Origin: Planctomycetota bacterium
GTDB lineage: Bacteria > Planctomycetota > J058
DNA length: 64,000 nucleotides
Reading direction: 5' to 3'
Assembly: GCA_019636275.1 (NCBI GenBank)
Contig: JAHBXY010000031.1
Span: 1 to 64,000 of the forward strand
In this document: positions 43,057 to 52,516 of the stretch, one piece after another
How positions within the stretch are numbered: the first letter of the stretch is position 1
Layout: each line of letters begins with the position of its first letter
The notes under the pieces: generated by a model
Seen by the model: the letters and a program-made list of their open reading frames with translations, nothing else
Told to the model about the DNA's origin: nothing
Database searches by the model: none
Position numbers and translations under genes: made by a program

Positions 43057-44992
43057 TCACCCCAGGGGTGCGCGAGGGTCGGCGGCGGCCCCCTTCGCGA
43101 GGAGCTGGGCCAGCGAGGACAGGTCGACCGGCTTGACGAGGTGGTGGTCGAACCCCGCCGCCCGCGCCTTGGCGGCCGTCGTCCTCGAGGCCGTAGCCGC
43201 TGAGCGCGAAGATCTCGAGGGCCGCGCCGTGCTCGCGCCGGAGCTGCCGCGCCACCTCGTAGCCGTCCATGCGGGGCAGGCCCAGGTCGAGCAGGACGAT
43301 CGTCGGCGCGTGCGCGCGCGCGGCGCGCAGCGCCGAAGGGCCGTCGTGCGCCTGCTCGACGAGGTGGCCACTGACCACGAAGACCTCGGCCAGGCTCGCC
43401 GCCGCGTCCAGGTTGTCGTCGACCACGAGCACCCGCCGCGGCCCGAGGCCGCGCAGCAGCGCGAACACGTCGTCGTGGGTCGCCCGCGGCTGGCCGGGGG
43501 GGTCGAGCCGCGGGAGGCGGACGACGAACTCGCTGCCGCGGCCCGGGCCGTCGCTCAGCGCGTCGACGCGACCCCCGTGCAGCTCGACGAGGCCGCGGAC
43601 GAGCGCCAGGCCGATGCCCAGCCCGCCCGCCGCGCGGTCGAGCGTCGCGTCGCCCTGCGTGAAGATCTGGAAGAGGCGCGGCAGGAGGTCGGCCGCGATC
43701 CCGACGCCGTCGTCGCGTACCCGGAACGCGACCTCCTGGCCGTCCAGCTCGGCCCCGACCAGGATCCGCCCGCCCTCGTCGGTGAACTTGGCGGCGTTGT
43801 TCAGCAGGTTCCCGAGGACCTGCACGAGCCGCGTCGGGTCGGCGCGCACCCACAGCGGCTCGCGCGGCAGCGCGACCTCGAGCCGGTGCCGGCGCGCGTC
43901 CAGCAGGGGGCGCCCCAGCTCGACGGCCCGCTGCAGGGCCGCCGCCGCGTCGACGGGCTCCGGCTGGAGCCGGATCTTGCCGCGCGTGACGCGCGACACG
44001 TCGAGCAGGTCGTCCACGAGCCTCGTGAGGTGCTGCGCCTGCCGCGCGAGCACCTCGAGGGGCCGCGCGAGGTCCTCGCGCTCGCCGGTCCGGAGGCGCA
44101 GCAGGTGCAGCGCGGTCATCATCGGGGCCAAGGGGTTCCGCAGCTCGTGCGCGAGCATGGCCAGGAACTCGTCCTTGCGCCGGTCCGACGCCTCGAGCGC
44201 CTCCTGGGCGCGCTTCTGGTCGTCGATGTCGGTGCAGGTGCCGAACCAGCGCACGATCCGGCCCGACCCGTCGCGGATCGGGAGCGCGCGCCCGAGGTGC
44301 CAGCGGTGACCCCCCGTCCGGGGGTCCTTGAAGCGGTACTCGATCTCGTAGGGGTCGCCCGAGCGCACGGCGGCGCTCCAGCGCGCGAGGCTGGGCTGCA
44401 CGTCGTCGGGGTGGAGGACCTCGACCCAGCGCTCGCCCGCGGCCTCGCCCTCCTCGCGCGGCAGCCCGGTGTACTCGTACCAGCGCTCGTTGAAGTAGTC
44501 GGGCCGCCCGTCCGGGCGCGCGGCCCAGACGATCTGCGGCATGGCGTCCGCGAGCTGCCGCAGCTGCCGCTCGCTCTCGGCGAGCTCCCGCTCGGTCACC
44601 TTGCGGCGCAGGACCTCGTTCGAGAGCGCCTGGATCGTCTGCGTGAGCGTGACGAACCGGCTGTTGGCGTCGTCGGCGCGCACGAGCCGCAGCAGCAGCG
44701 GCGCCTCCGGGCCCGGGCCGAGGCGCGCCCCCTTGCAGCGCCAGCGCGCCGCCTCGCCCGAGCGTCCGCGGAGCGTGAGCGCCGTCGGGGTGAGGTTCGT
44801 GCTGCGGGCGAGCCGCGCCAGCCGCTCGGCCGCCTCGTCGGGCTCCGGCGCCAGCGCCGCGAGGCGCCGGCCGCGGAGCGGCCCGAACGCCTGGTCCGCC
44901 AGGTCGTTGGCGTCCACGACCTCGCCCGTGACGCCGAGGAGCAGCGCCGGCTCGTCGAAGAAGCCCAGGAGGGTGCCCGGAAGGAGGCTCAC
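43057..44992 (-). CDS. PAS-containing hybrid histidine kinase with receiver domain (one frame break)
   Basis: About 645 codons. PAS-like regions lie at ~1-110 and 145-270 (WYEYTGLPREEGE; FGTCTDIDDQKRAQE). The HisKA helix DEFLAMLAHELRNPLAPMM has the phospho-accepting His. HATPase boxes are NLLNNAAKFTDEGG, VRDDGVGIA and GGLGIGLALVRG. The receiver domain reads VLVVDDN, LLDLGLPRMDG and VKPVDLSSL. The final ~40 residues are in a different frame: after GLEDD (near 43190) one extra base is present, and the length of 1936 nt is one more than a multiple of three. A sequencing error or recent mutation would explain it. It starts 6 nt after the methanogen-output-domain gene. Confidence 0.85.
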
Positions 44993-44998
44993 GGGGAG

Positions 44999-45541
44999 CT
45001 AGTCCGTCCTCACGTACTCGCGGCCCTCCGCCGCCTGCGCCGCCGGTGTCGGCCGCAGGTAGACGACCACGCGGCAGCCGGCGGCCCCCTGCGCGATCGT
45101 CTCCTCGAGCGCGACCTTGGCGTAGCCCAGGTTCTCCGCCGCGATCGCCCCGAAGACGTTCGACGTCATCATGCAGAGCGACGGGCGCCCGACGACCTTG
45201 TCGCCGAAGGGGCACGCCCTGTTGCCGAAGACGACCTTCTCGTCGTCCTCCTCGATGACGAAGAAGTCGCCCTGGATGCGGCGCTTGAGGTCCACCAGCA
45301 CCTCCGCCACCTGGTGGCGGTCGAGGCGCTCGACGGCCAGCGCGCGCCGATAGCTGGCGTCGAGCTCGTCGCCCATGCGCTGCCCGACGACGCTCACGAA
45401 GCCCGCGGCGTCCTTCAGGCCGACGATGTCCTCGAGCGTGCCCGCGAGGTGGCGGAGCAGCGTGCGCAAGAAGACGTCCCGCTCGAGCGGGATGGCGGCC
45501 GCGGCGACCGCCCCCGGGTCATGGCCCCTGCCGGTGTCCAC
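44999..45541 (-). CDS. Methanogen output domain 1-type protein
   Basis: 180 residues from GTG 45541, which has AGGAGAGACGCGGC upstream; GTG 45601 would add 20. The single domain reads [20 protein letters not shown], then [20 protein letters not shown] with two Cys, then [14 protein letters not shown]. This matches my memory of the 'methanogen output domain 1', related to V4R-like sensor folds. The conserved Cys pair could bind metal or a cofactor. It is coupled to the histidine kinase (6-nt gap) and probably provides its input or output. Confidence 0.75.
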   Translation of the reverse strand: MDTGRGHDPGAVAAAAIPLERDVFLRTLLRHLAGTLEDIVGLKDAAGFVSVVGQRMGDELDASYRRALAVERLDRHQVAEVLVDLKRRIQGDFFVIEEDDEKVVFGNRACPFGDKVVGRPSLCMMTSNVFGAIAAENLGYAKVALEETIAQGAAGCRVVVYLRPTPAAQAAEGREYVRTD

Positions 45542-45622
45542 GCCGCGTCTCTCCTGGGCCCCCCGGATGCCGAGGGACGGGGGTCGACGACGGGCGCCCA
45601 CGCCGGCCTGCTCGGCGCTCGA

Positions 45623-45628
45623 ATTCTA
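45623..45628 (-). promoter_or_regulatory. -10 box of the output-domain/histidine-kinase operon
   Basis: TAGAAT on the minus strand, 81 nt before GTG 45541 and 21 nt before GTG 45601. A 7-bp perfect hairpin (45684-45703, GGCGACC/GGTCGCC) lies just upstream. Confidence 0.45.
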
Positions 45629-45743
45629 CCCCCGGAAGAAAGGGCGACCAGCCCGAGCCAGGGGTAACCCCGAAGGACGCCGGGGCGACCAGCCCCGGTC
45701 GCCACGCTGGGCGAGTCCTGCGCGGGGTCGAGCGGCAGGACCA

Positions 45744-45948
45744 CGGCTCAAGCAGGCGCACCTGGCCGAGGCCGAACGCCGCGCCGCCGAGGCCGAGGCC
45801 GAGGCCGAGGCCGTCGACGACCTCGACCCGCTGGCGGAGGTCGACCGCGACGCCGCGCGGCGGCTCCTCGGCGCCCCTCCGGCACGAGGTCGACCACCTC
45901 GGCGAGCGGCTCGACGCCACGCGCCGGCACCTCGAGGCGCTCGAGCGG
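45744..45948 (+). pseudogene. Decayed partial copy of the coiled-coil gene
   Basis: Near-identical to two parts of the gene at 42371: CGGCTCAAGCAGGCGCACCT matches 42671-42690, and from about 45780 the sequence follows 42848-43019. About 145 bp in between are missing. An extra base near 45873 (GGCGCCCCTCC against GGCGTCCTCC) destroys the frame, and no start codon remains. It is in the same orientation as the parent. The interval 45542-45998 holds nothing else but a short hairpin. Confidence 0.75.
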
Positions 45949-45998
45949 CCGACCACGCTCGTTTGCGCTCGCCTCCTCCTCGCGCCACCCTCCCCCGC

Positions 45999-46466
45999 GT
46001 GCACTTCGAGGACGGGTCGCCCTACACCTACTTCGCGCCTGGCCCGGGGGAGCCGCCGGCCCGGAGCGTGGGCTGGCTCGAGGAGGGCCACCCCTTCACG
46101 ATCGGGCGGTTGCCCACGGGAGTCCTCGACCGCATCGCCTGGCGCTGCGCGTTCGCGACGACGCACCAGACCCGCGGGATCCACCGCTGCTCGCTGTGTC
46201 CGCGCGACGCGTACGACGCGGAGCGAGAGTGCTACCTGCTGGTCAGGGGCGAGCGCCCGCGCCTCCTCGGCACCCGCGAGGTGTGGATCCCCGGTCCGCG
46301 CGGCGTCATCTACGCCGCGCCCGACCTCGTCGTCCACTACCTCGTCGACCACGCCTACCTCCCGCCGCCGGACTTCGTCGAGGCGGCGCTGCGGCTGGAG
46401 GACGCTCTGCCCTTCGGCTGGAGCGTCGCGTTCCTGACCCGGGCGGAGGTCAAGGCGCGCTGGTGA
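45999..46466 (+). CDS. Uncharacterised protein (FEDxSPYTY family)
   Basis: 155 residues from GTG 45999. It begins VHFEDGSPYTYFAPGPGE and has SVGWLEEGHPFTIG, then HQTRGIHRCSLCPRDAYDAE with a CxxC, and VIYAAPDLVVHYLVDHAYLP. Proteins with this pattern (an N-terminal HFEDLSPYTY, a 'GWLD' strand, a CxxC, and 'YAAPxLIxHYVxxHxYxPP' at the end) form a small uncharacterised family. The Cys pair may bind zinc. It follows the decayed coiled-coil copy directly and is co-directional with the Mrp operon. Confidence 0.65.
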   Translation: MHFEDGSPYTYFAPGPGEPPARSVGWLEEGHPFTIGRLPTGVLDRIAWRCAFATTHQTRGIHRCSLCPRDAYDAERECYLLVRGERPRLLGTREVWIPGPRGVIYAAPDLVVHYLVDHAYLPPPDFVEAALRLEDALPFGWSVAFLTRAEVKARW

Positions 46467-46603
46467 TTCCCCATGGACCGGGGTCGCCAAAACCCCCGCC
46501 CCCGGGCGAGGAGACACGGGACACGGGCGTCCCGCCTTCGCCACGCGCGAGCTCCGGACGCGGCGCGGCACGTGCACCGGCCGTGCGCCTCGGGGAGGCA
46601 CGC

Positions 46604-46915
46604 GTGCGCACGGAGGACCTCGTCGCCTGGAGTCACGCGGCCGCGTTCGGCATGCTGGGGCTGGCGCTGCTGCTGGGCTTCGTGCGCTTCGCCCTCGGGC
46701 CGACGCTGGCCGATCGCGTCGTGGCCCTCGACCTGATCGGCTACCTGATCATCGGCTACATGACCGTCCACGCCGTCGACGCCCTGCGCCCGGCGTTCCT
46801 GGACGCGGCGCTGGCTTTGGCGCTGTTCGTGTTCCTGGGCACGGTGATCTTCGGCCGCTACATCGAGCGCGAGCAGATGAAGGCCGTCGCGGCCGCCGCG
46901 GAGCGCGCGACGTGA
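46604..46915 (+). CDS. mrpF: Na+/H+ antiporter subunit MrpF
   Basis: 103 residues, three membrane segments. The middle motif FALGPTLADRVVALDLIGYL is the MrpF/MnhF signature (GPT..DRVVALD). GTG 46604 is preceded by GGGGAGGC. It is the first gene of a seven-gene operon for a multi-subunit antiporter that exports Na+ (or other monovalent cations) in exchange for protons. It overlaps mrpG by 4 nt. Confidence 0.88.
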   Translation: MRTEDLVAWSHAAAFGMLGLALLLGFVRFALGPTLADRVVALDLIGYLIIGYMTVHAVDALRPAFLDAALALALFVFLGTVIFGRYIEREQMKAVAAAAERAT

Positions 46916-47271
46916 TCGACGTCCTCGCCAGCGTCGTCCTGCTCCTGGGCGCGGCCTTCATGCTCGTCGCCGCCCTGGGGGCCCTGCGGCTGCCCGACAT
47001 CCTCATGCGCATGCACGCGGTGACCAAGGCCGGGGCGCTGGGCGTGGGCCTGATCGCCATCTCCGCCGCGATGCTCTTCGACGACGTCAGCGCCGTGACG
47101 CGCGCGCTGCTCATGGTCGTGTTCGTGTTCATCACCCTGCCCGTCGCCGCGCACGTGATCGGCAGGGCCGCCTACTTCTCGGGCGTGCCCCTGTGGGCCG
47201 GGACCGTCGCCGACGAGCTGCGCCCGGCGATCGAGCGCCGCCGCGGGCGCGGCGGCCAGGGGGACGGCTGA
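46912..47271 (+). CDS. mrpG: Na+/H+ antiporter subunit MrpG
   Basis: 119 residues, three membrane segments. [20 protein letters not shown] is the family hallmark (RxPDxxxRxHAxTKxxxxG). The start ATG overlaps the mrpF stop and the stop overlaps the mrpA start. An extra charged tail ([12 protein letters not shown]) closes the protein. Confidence 0.9.
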   Translation: MIDVLASVVLLLGAAFMLVAALGALRLPDILMRMHAVTKAGALGVGLIAISAAMLFDDVSAVTRALLMVVFVFITLPVAAHVIGRAAYFSGVPLWAGTVADELRPAIERRRGRGGQGDG

Positions 47272-49622
47272 TGGCGCTCGTCCTCGTCGTCGCGGCCGGG
47301 TTCGTGGCCGCGGCGCTGGCGCCGTGGGCGGCGCGCCACGAGACCGGCCGACGCTGGCTCGGCCCGGCGGCGGGGGCCCTGGCCCTCCTCCTGGGCCTCG
47401 CCCTGCTCCTCCTCGCCCGCGCGGCGCCCGAGATCACGCTGCCGTGGGTGCCGCCGCTCGGCGTCGAGCTGGCCCTGCGCCTCGACGGGCTCGGCCTCCT
47501 CTTCGGCCTGATCGTCACCGGCGTGGGCGCGGCCGTGCTCGTCTACGGCGGCGCCTACCTGCACGACGACCCGCTCCTGGGCCGCTTCTTCGGCTACCTG
47601 CTCGCGTTCATGGCGGCCATGCTCGGCCTCGTCCTGGCCGACGACCTGGTCACGCTGTTCGTGTTCTTCGAGCTGACCTCGCTCGCCTCCTACCTGCTGA
47701 TCGCCCACGAGCACGAGCGGCGCGAGGCGCGCGCGGCGGCCCAGCAGGCCCTCCTGATCACGACCGCCGGCGGCATGTGCCTGCTCGTGGCCCTGCTCCT
47801 CGTGCAGCAGACCGCGGGGACCCTGCGCATCTCGGAGCTGCGCCCGGAGGTCCTGCGCGAGGGGCCCTACCTGGCGATCCTCGTCCTCGTCGCGGCCGCC
47901 GCCTTCACCAAGTCGGCGCAGGCGCCGCTGCACCCCTGGCTGCCCGCCGCCATGGCCGCGCCGACGCCGGTGAGCGCCTACCTGCACTCGGCCGCGATGG
48001 TGAAGGCCGGCGTGTTCGTCCTGGCGCGCCTCTCGCCGGCGCTCGGCGGGACGCCCGCCTGGACGGCGCTCCTCGGCGCCGCCGGCGCCGTGACCGCCGT
48101 CGCCGGCGCGTGGCTGGCCCTGCGCGAGACCGACCTCAAGCGGGTCCTGGCCTACACGACCGTCTCGGCCCTCGGGCTCCTGACGCTGCTCCTGGGCGTC
48201 GGCGGCCGCTGGGGCGCCGAGGCGTTCGTGGCCTACGCGCTGGGCCACGCGCTCTACAAGTCGGCCCTGTTCATGGTCGCCGGCGCCGTCGACCACGCGG
48301 CGGGGACCCGCGACGTCCTCGCCCTGCGCGGCCTCGCCGGGCCGCTGCCGGCGCTGGCGCTCGTGTGCGGCGCGGCGGCCTGGTCGTTCGCCGGGCTGCC
48401 CCTGTCGCTCGGCTTCGTCGGCAAGGAGCTGGCCTACGAGGCGGCGCTCCTCGCCGGCGGCGACCTCCTCGTGGGCGCCCTCGTCGTGGCCGTCGGCCTG
48501 GCCAGCGCCGGCATGGCGGCGGCGGCCTGCCTCGTGGCCGTGCGCCCGTTCAGGCCCCGCCCCGACCTCCCGGCCGCCGAGGCGACGCAGCGCGCGGCCG
48601 CCCACCCGCCAGCGCCCGGCCTGTGGGGGCCGCCGGCGGCCTGCGCGGCCGTGGGCCTCGTCCTCGGCGTGCTCCCGTGGCTCCTCGACCCGCTGGCCTC
48701 GTGGGCGGCCGGGTCGATCACGGGCGCGCCGGTGGCCGCGCACCTCGAGGCGTGGCACGGGCTGACGCCGGCCCTGGGCCTGTCGACCGTCTCGGCCGTC
48801 GTGGGCGTCGGGACCTACGTCGCCTGGGACCACGTCCGCGCCTCGGCGCCCCTGCGCGCGCTCGGGGCCGTCCTCGATCAGGCGCCCGCGCGCGCCTACG
48901 ACCTCGCGCTGGCGGGCACGCTGCGCCTGGCCGGCTGGCAGACGCGGACCTTCCAGACGGGCAACCTGCGCGACTACCTGGCCGTGATCCTGGGGACGCT
49001 CGTGGTCCTCGGCGGGCTGGCGCTCCTGCGCGTGCCGGCGCTGGACCTGCCCGCGCGCGAGGCGCTCCCGGCGCGCGACTGGCTGGTCGTGGTCCTGCTC
49101 GTGCTCGCGGCGCTGGCCGCCTGCGCGCCGCCGGTGCGCTTCGCCACGATCGTGGCCCTGTCGATCGTGGGCTACGCGGCGGCGCTCGTCTACCAGAGCT
49201 ACGGCGCGCCCGACCTGGCGCTCGTGCAGGTGCTCGTCGAGACGCTGGTCGTGATCCTCTTCGTCCTCGTCCTCGCCGACCTGCCCCTGCCCGCGCGCGC
49301 CCGGCCGCGGGGCCTCCGGGCCGTGCGCGACGTGGCCGTGGCCCTGGGCGCCGGCGCCGTGGTCACGACGTCCATGCTGGCCGTCCTCGCCGCGCCGTTC
49401 GACGACAAGCTCGGCCGCTGGTACGCGCACAACGCGGTCGAGCTGGCCCACGGGCGCAACGTCGTCAACACGATCCTCGTCGACTTCCGCGCCTTCGACA
49501 CGCTGGGCGAGGTGATCGTCGTCGTCGTGGCGAGCGTCGGCGTGGCCGTGCTCCTGCGCGGCGTCCTGCGCGCCGCGCCCGAGCCCGTGGCCGGCCCCGT
49601 GCCCCAGGGAGGCGTCGCGTGA
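47271..49622 (+). CDS. mrpA: Na+/H+ antiporter subunit MrpA
   Basis: 783 residues, the largest subunit, homologous to complex I NuoL. The proton-channel core shows [32 protein letters not shown] (Glu in TM5), [20 protein letters not shown] (Lys in TM7), and [11 protein letters not shown]. The C-terminal third carries the MrpA-specific extension ([37 protein letters not shown]), which corresponds to the MbhD/E part of other systems. Start and stop overlap their neighbours by 1-4 nt. About 20 membrane segments. Confidence 0.93.
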   Translation: MALVLVVAAGFVAAALAPWAARHETGRRWLGPAAGALALLLGLALLLLARAAPEITLPWVPPLGVELALRLDGLGLLFGLIVTGVGAAVLVYGGAYLHDDPLLGRFFGYLLAFMAAMLGLVLADDLVTLFVFFELTSLASYLLIAHEHERREARAAAQQALLITTAGGMCLLVALLLVQQTAGTLRISELRPEVLREGPYLAILVLVAAAAFTKSAQAPLHPWLPAAMAAPTPVSAYLHSAAMVKAGVFVLARLSPALGGTPAWTALLGAAGAVTAVAGAWLALRETDLKRVLAYTTVSALGLLTLLLGVGGRWGAEAFVAYALGHALYKSALFMVAGAVDHAAGTRDVLALRGLAGPLPALALVCGAAAWSFAGLPLSLGFVGKELAYEAALLAGGDLLVGALVVAVGLASAGMAAAACLVAVRPFRPRPDLPAAEATQRAAAHPPAPGLWGPPAACAAVGLVLGVLPWLLDPLASWAAGSITGAPVAAHLEAWHGLTPALGLSTVSAVVGVGTYVAWDHVRASAPLRALGAVLDQAPARAYDLALAGTLRLAGWQTRTFQTGNLRDYLAVILGTLVVLGGLALLRVPALDLPAREALPARDWLVVVLLVLAALAACAPPVRFATIVALSIVGYAAALVYQSYGAPDLALVQVLVETLVVILFVLVLADLPLPARARPRGLRAVRDVAVALGAGAVVTTSMLAVLAAPFDDKLGRWYAHNAVELAHGRNVVNTILVDFRAFDTLGEVIVVVVASVGVAVLLRGVLRAAPEPVAGPVPQGGVA

Positions 49623-50059
49623 CCCCGCCCGTCTCGATCGTGCTGCACACGACGACGCGCTTCGTCGTGCCGATCATGCTCCTGTTCTCGCTCTTCCTCC
49701 TCCTGCGCGGGCACAACGCGCCGGGCGGCGGCTTCGGCGGGGCGCTCGTGGCCGTGGCCGCCTACGCCCTCTACGCGATCGGCAGCGGCTGGCGGCAGGC
49801 GCACGTCGCCCTGCGCCGCTCGCCCGAGACGATCGGCGCCGCCGGGCTGGCGATCATGCTCGTGAGCGCCGCCCTGGCGCTCCTCGCCGGCCGCCCGGCC
49901 TTCGCCGCCCTGCGCCAGGACGCGCGCGTGCCCGGCCTCGCCGACCTCGACCTGGCGACGCCGGCGCTGTTCGACGTGGGGGTCTACCTGGCCGTGTTCG
50001 GCAGCATGATCACGGTCGTCCTGGCGCTGATCCACCGCGCCCGGGTCATGACGGAGTGA
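49619..50059 (+). CDS. mrpB: Na+/H+ antiporter subunit MrpB
   Basis: 146 residues, four membrane segments. [20 protein letters not shown] is the diagnostic GHNxPGGGFxGGL motif of MrpB/MnhB. GTG 49619 overlaps the mrpA stop by 4 nt. The [15 protein letters not shown] motif near the end is also typical. Confidence 0.9.
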   Translation: MTPPVSIVLHTTTRFVVPIMLLFSLFLLLRGHNAPGGGFGGALVAVAAYALYAIGSGWRQAHVALRRSPETIGAAGLAIMLVSAALALLAGRPAFAALRQDARVPGLADLDLATPALFDVGVYLAVFGSMITVVLALIHRARVMTE

Positions 50060-50063
50060 CCGC

Positions 50064-50441
50064 GTGGAGGTCGTGCTCGCCTACGTGGTCGGCGCCCTGG
50101 TGACCCTCGCGGTCCTGCTGCTCCTGCGGCGGAGCCTGGTGAGCGTGGTCGTGGGCCTGCTCGTCCTCGGCAACGCCGTCAACCTGCTGATCATGACCAT
50201 GGGCCGGCTCACGCGCGCCGCCCCGCCGCTGGTCGAGGCGGGCGCCGTCCTGCCCGAGGAGCCGTTCGCCAACCCGCTGCCGCAGGCCTTCGTGCTCACG
50301 GCGATCGTGATCAACTTCGGCCTGCTGGCCTTCTCGCTCGTGCTCACGGCCAGCGCGCGCGCGATCGCCGGGACCGTCGACCCGCACGAGCTCGTGGGCC
50401 CCGAGGACACCCCGCCCGCCCGCGTCGGGGGCGCCGCGTGA
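50064..50441 (+). CDS. mrpC: Na+/H+ antiporter subunit MrpC
   Basis: 125 residues, three membrane segments, homologous to NuoK. VGLLVLGNAVNLLIM and PLPQAFVLTAIVINFG are conserved (N-A-V/A-N-L and D/PQALVLTAIVI). GTG 50064 follows mrpB by 4 nt; the end overlaps mrpD by 4 nt. Confidence 0.9.
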   Translation: MEVVLAYVVGALVTLAVLLLLRRSLVSVVVGLLVLGNAVNLLIMTMGRLTRAAPPLVEAGAVLPEEPFANPLPQAFVLTAIVINFGLLAFSLVLTASARAIAGTVDPHELVGPEDTPPARVGGAA

Positions 50442-51925
50442 CCGACGACCTGCTGCTCGCCCTGCCGCTCCTCCTGCCGCTCGCCGCGGCGGTGACGGTC
50501 ATGCTCACGCGCGGCCTGCCGCGCCTGCACGGGCCGCTGAACGTGGCCTGCATGGCCGCCCTCGCGGCCGTGGGCGCGGCGCTGCTCGCGCGCGTCCACG
50601 ACGGGGCCGTGCTCGTGACCTTCCTCGGCGGCTGGCGGGCGCCGTTCGGCATCCCGCTGGTCGCCGACGCCCTGAGCGTGACCATGGTCCTCGTCACGGC
50701 GCTCGTCGCCGGCTGCGTGTGCCTCTACGCGCTCGTCGACGTGCCGCCGAGGCAGGCGCTCGTCTACCACGCCGTCACGCCCGTGCTCGTCGCCTCGGCC
50801 AACGGGGCCTTCCTCACGGGCGACCTGTTCAACCTCTACGTCTGGTTCGAGGTCATGCTCATGAGCTCGTTCGTGCTCATGGCCCTCGGCGGCGAGGCCC
50901 CGCAGGTGCGCGGCACCGTCAAGTACATGGCCACGAACCTGGTCAGCTCGACCCTGTTCCTCGCCGGCGTGGGCCTGCTCTACGGGCTCACCGGGACGCT
51001 GAACATGGCCGAGCTCGCCGCGCGCGTGCCGGCCCTCGGCCAGCCGGCGCTCGTGTCGGTCGTGGCCGTCCTGTTCGTCGTCGCCTTCGGCACCAAGGCG
51101 GCCGTGTTCCCGCTGTTCTCCTGGCTCCCCGCCTCCTACCCCACGCCGCCCGTGGCCACGACGGCGCTCTTCGCCGGGCTGCTCACGAAGGTGGCCGTCT
51201 ACGCGCTCCTGCGCACCTTCACGCTGATCTTCGTCCACGACGTCGGCTTCACCCACGGCGCGCTCCTGTGGATCGCCGGCCTGACGATGGTCACGGGCGT
51301 CCTCGGCGCCGTGGCGCAGGACGAGGTGCGGCGCCTGCTCTCGTTCCACATCGTCAGCCAGATCGGCTACATGGTCATGGGCCTGGCCCTGCTCTCGCCG
51401 CTGGCGCTCCTCGGGGCGATCTTCTTCACGATCCACAACATCCTCGCCAAGACCAACCTGTTCCTGATCGGCGGCGTCATGGCGCGCCTGGGCGGGTCGT
51501 TCGAGCTGAAGCGCCTGGGCGGCTTCTACCGCGCGCAGCCGCTCCTGGCCGGGCTGTTCCTCGTGCCGGCCCTTGCGCTGGCGGGCGTGCCGCCGCTCTC
51601 GGGCTTCTGGGGCAAGCTGCTGCTGGCCCGCGCCGGGCTCGAGGCCGCGGAGTACGCCATCGTCGCCGCGTCGCTGGCGGTGGGGCTCCTGACGCTCTAC
51701 TCGATGATGAAGATCTGGTCGCAGGCCGTCCTGCCGGCGGCCGCCGACCCCGCGCGCCCGCCCGCCGGTCCGGTGCCGCGCGCGCAGCTCGCGGCGATCG
51801 GGGTCCTGGCCGCGAGCACGCTGGCGCTCAGCGCGCTGGCCTGGCCCGTGTGCGTGGTCCTGGGGCGGGCGGCGGAGGGGCTCCTGGCGCCGACCGCCTA
51901 CATCGAGGCGGTGCTGCGCGCATGA
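50438..51925 (+). CDS. mrpD: Na+/H+ antiporter subunit MrpD
   Basis: 495 residues, ~14 membrane segments, homologous to NuoM/N. Channel residues appear in FNLYVWFEVMLMSSFVLMAL (Glu), AFGTKAAVFPLFSWLPASYP (Lys) and LLSFHIVSQIGYMVMGLAL. LSGFWGKLLLARAGLE is the usual late motif. Length and motif order are normal, so the pump is probably functional. Confidence 0.93.
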   Translation: MTDDLLLALPLLLPLAAAVTVMLTRGLPRLHGPLNVACMAALAAVGAALLARVHDGAVLVTFLGGWRAPFGIPLVADALSVTMVLVTALVAGCVCLYALVDVPPRQALVYHAVTPVLVASANGAFLTGDLFNLYVWFEVMLMSSFVLMALGGEAPQVRGTVKYMATNLVSSTLFLAGVGLLYGLTGTLNMAELAARVPALGQPALVSVVAVLFVVAFGTKAAVFPLFSWLPASYPTPPVATTALFAGLLTKVAVYALLRTFTLIFVHDVGFTHGALLWIAGLTMVTGVLGAVAQDEVRRLLSFHIVSQIGYMVMGLALLSPLALLGAIFFTIHNILAKTNLFLIGGVMARLGGSFELKRLGGFYRAQPLLAGLFLVPALALAGVPPLSGFWGKLLLARAGLEAAEYAIVAASLAVGLLTLYSMMKIWSQAVLPAAADPARPPAGPVPRAQLAAIGVLAASTLALSALAWPVCVVLGRAAEGLLAPTAYIEAVLRA

Positions 51926-52464
51926 CCGACCTGGGGCTCTTCGTCCTCCTCGTGGCGGTGTGGCTGGGGCTCAGCGGCGTGAGCCTGCCCGACCTGGTGA
52001 TCGGCGTCGCGCTCTCGCTCCTCGTCCTGTGGTGGGCGCCCGAGCCGGCCGCCCCGCCGCGCCCGCTCGGCGAGCGGCTGACCCGCGGGCTGCGCGCCGT
52101 GGCGCCCAGCCTGCGGCTCATGGGCGTGTTCGTGGTCGAGCTGTGCCTCTCGAGCCTGCGCGTGACGCGCGACGTCCTCGCGCCGCGGCTGCGCGTGCGG
52201 CCGGCCGTGCTCGCCGTGCCGATCGAGGCCCGCACCGACGCCGAGATCACGGTCCTGGCCGGGCTCCTCTCGCTCACGCCGGGCGTCCTGTGCATCGACG
52301 TCGCCGCCGACCGCGGGCGGCTGTTCGTGCACGCCATGTACGTCAACCCGCGCGACCTCGACGCGACGCGGCAGGAGCTGCGCGAGAGCTTCGAGCCGCA
52401 CGTCCTGCGGGCCCTGCGCACGGCCCCGGCGCCAGGCGGGCCGCCGCGGCCAGCGCCAGCCTGA
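51922..52464 (+). CDS. mrpE: Na+/H+ antiporter subunit MrpE
   Basis: 180 residues: two N-terminal membrane segments, then a soluble domain. IEARTDAEITVLAGLLSLTP (TPGT-like: TPGVLCIDV) and ESFEPHV are the family motifs. It is the last gene of the operon and overlaps mrpD by 4 nt. With F, G, A, B, C and D it completes all seven subunits. The Pro-rich last residues are not conserved. Confidence 0.9.
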   Translation: MTDLGLFVLLVAVWLGLSGVSLPDLVIGVALSLLVLWWAPEPAAPPRPLGERLTRGLRAVAPSLRLMGVFVVELCLSSLRVTRDVLAPRLRVRPAVLAVPIEARTDAEITVLAGLLSLTPGVLCIDVAADRGRLFVHAMYVNPRDLDATRQELRESFEPHVLRALRTAPAPGGPPRPAPA

Positions 52465-52516
52465 GCGCGCGGAACGGCGGATGCATATCTGAGACGCGGG
52501 GGGCGCGGAGGACGCG

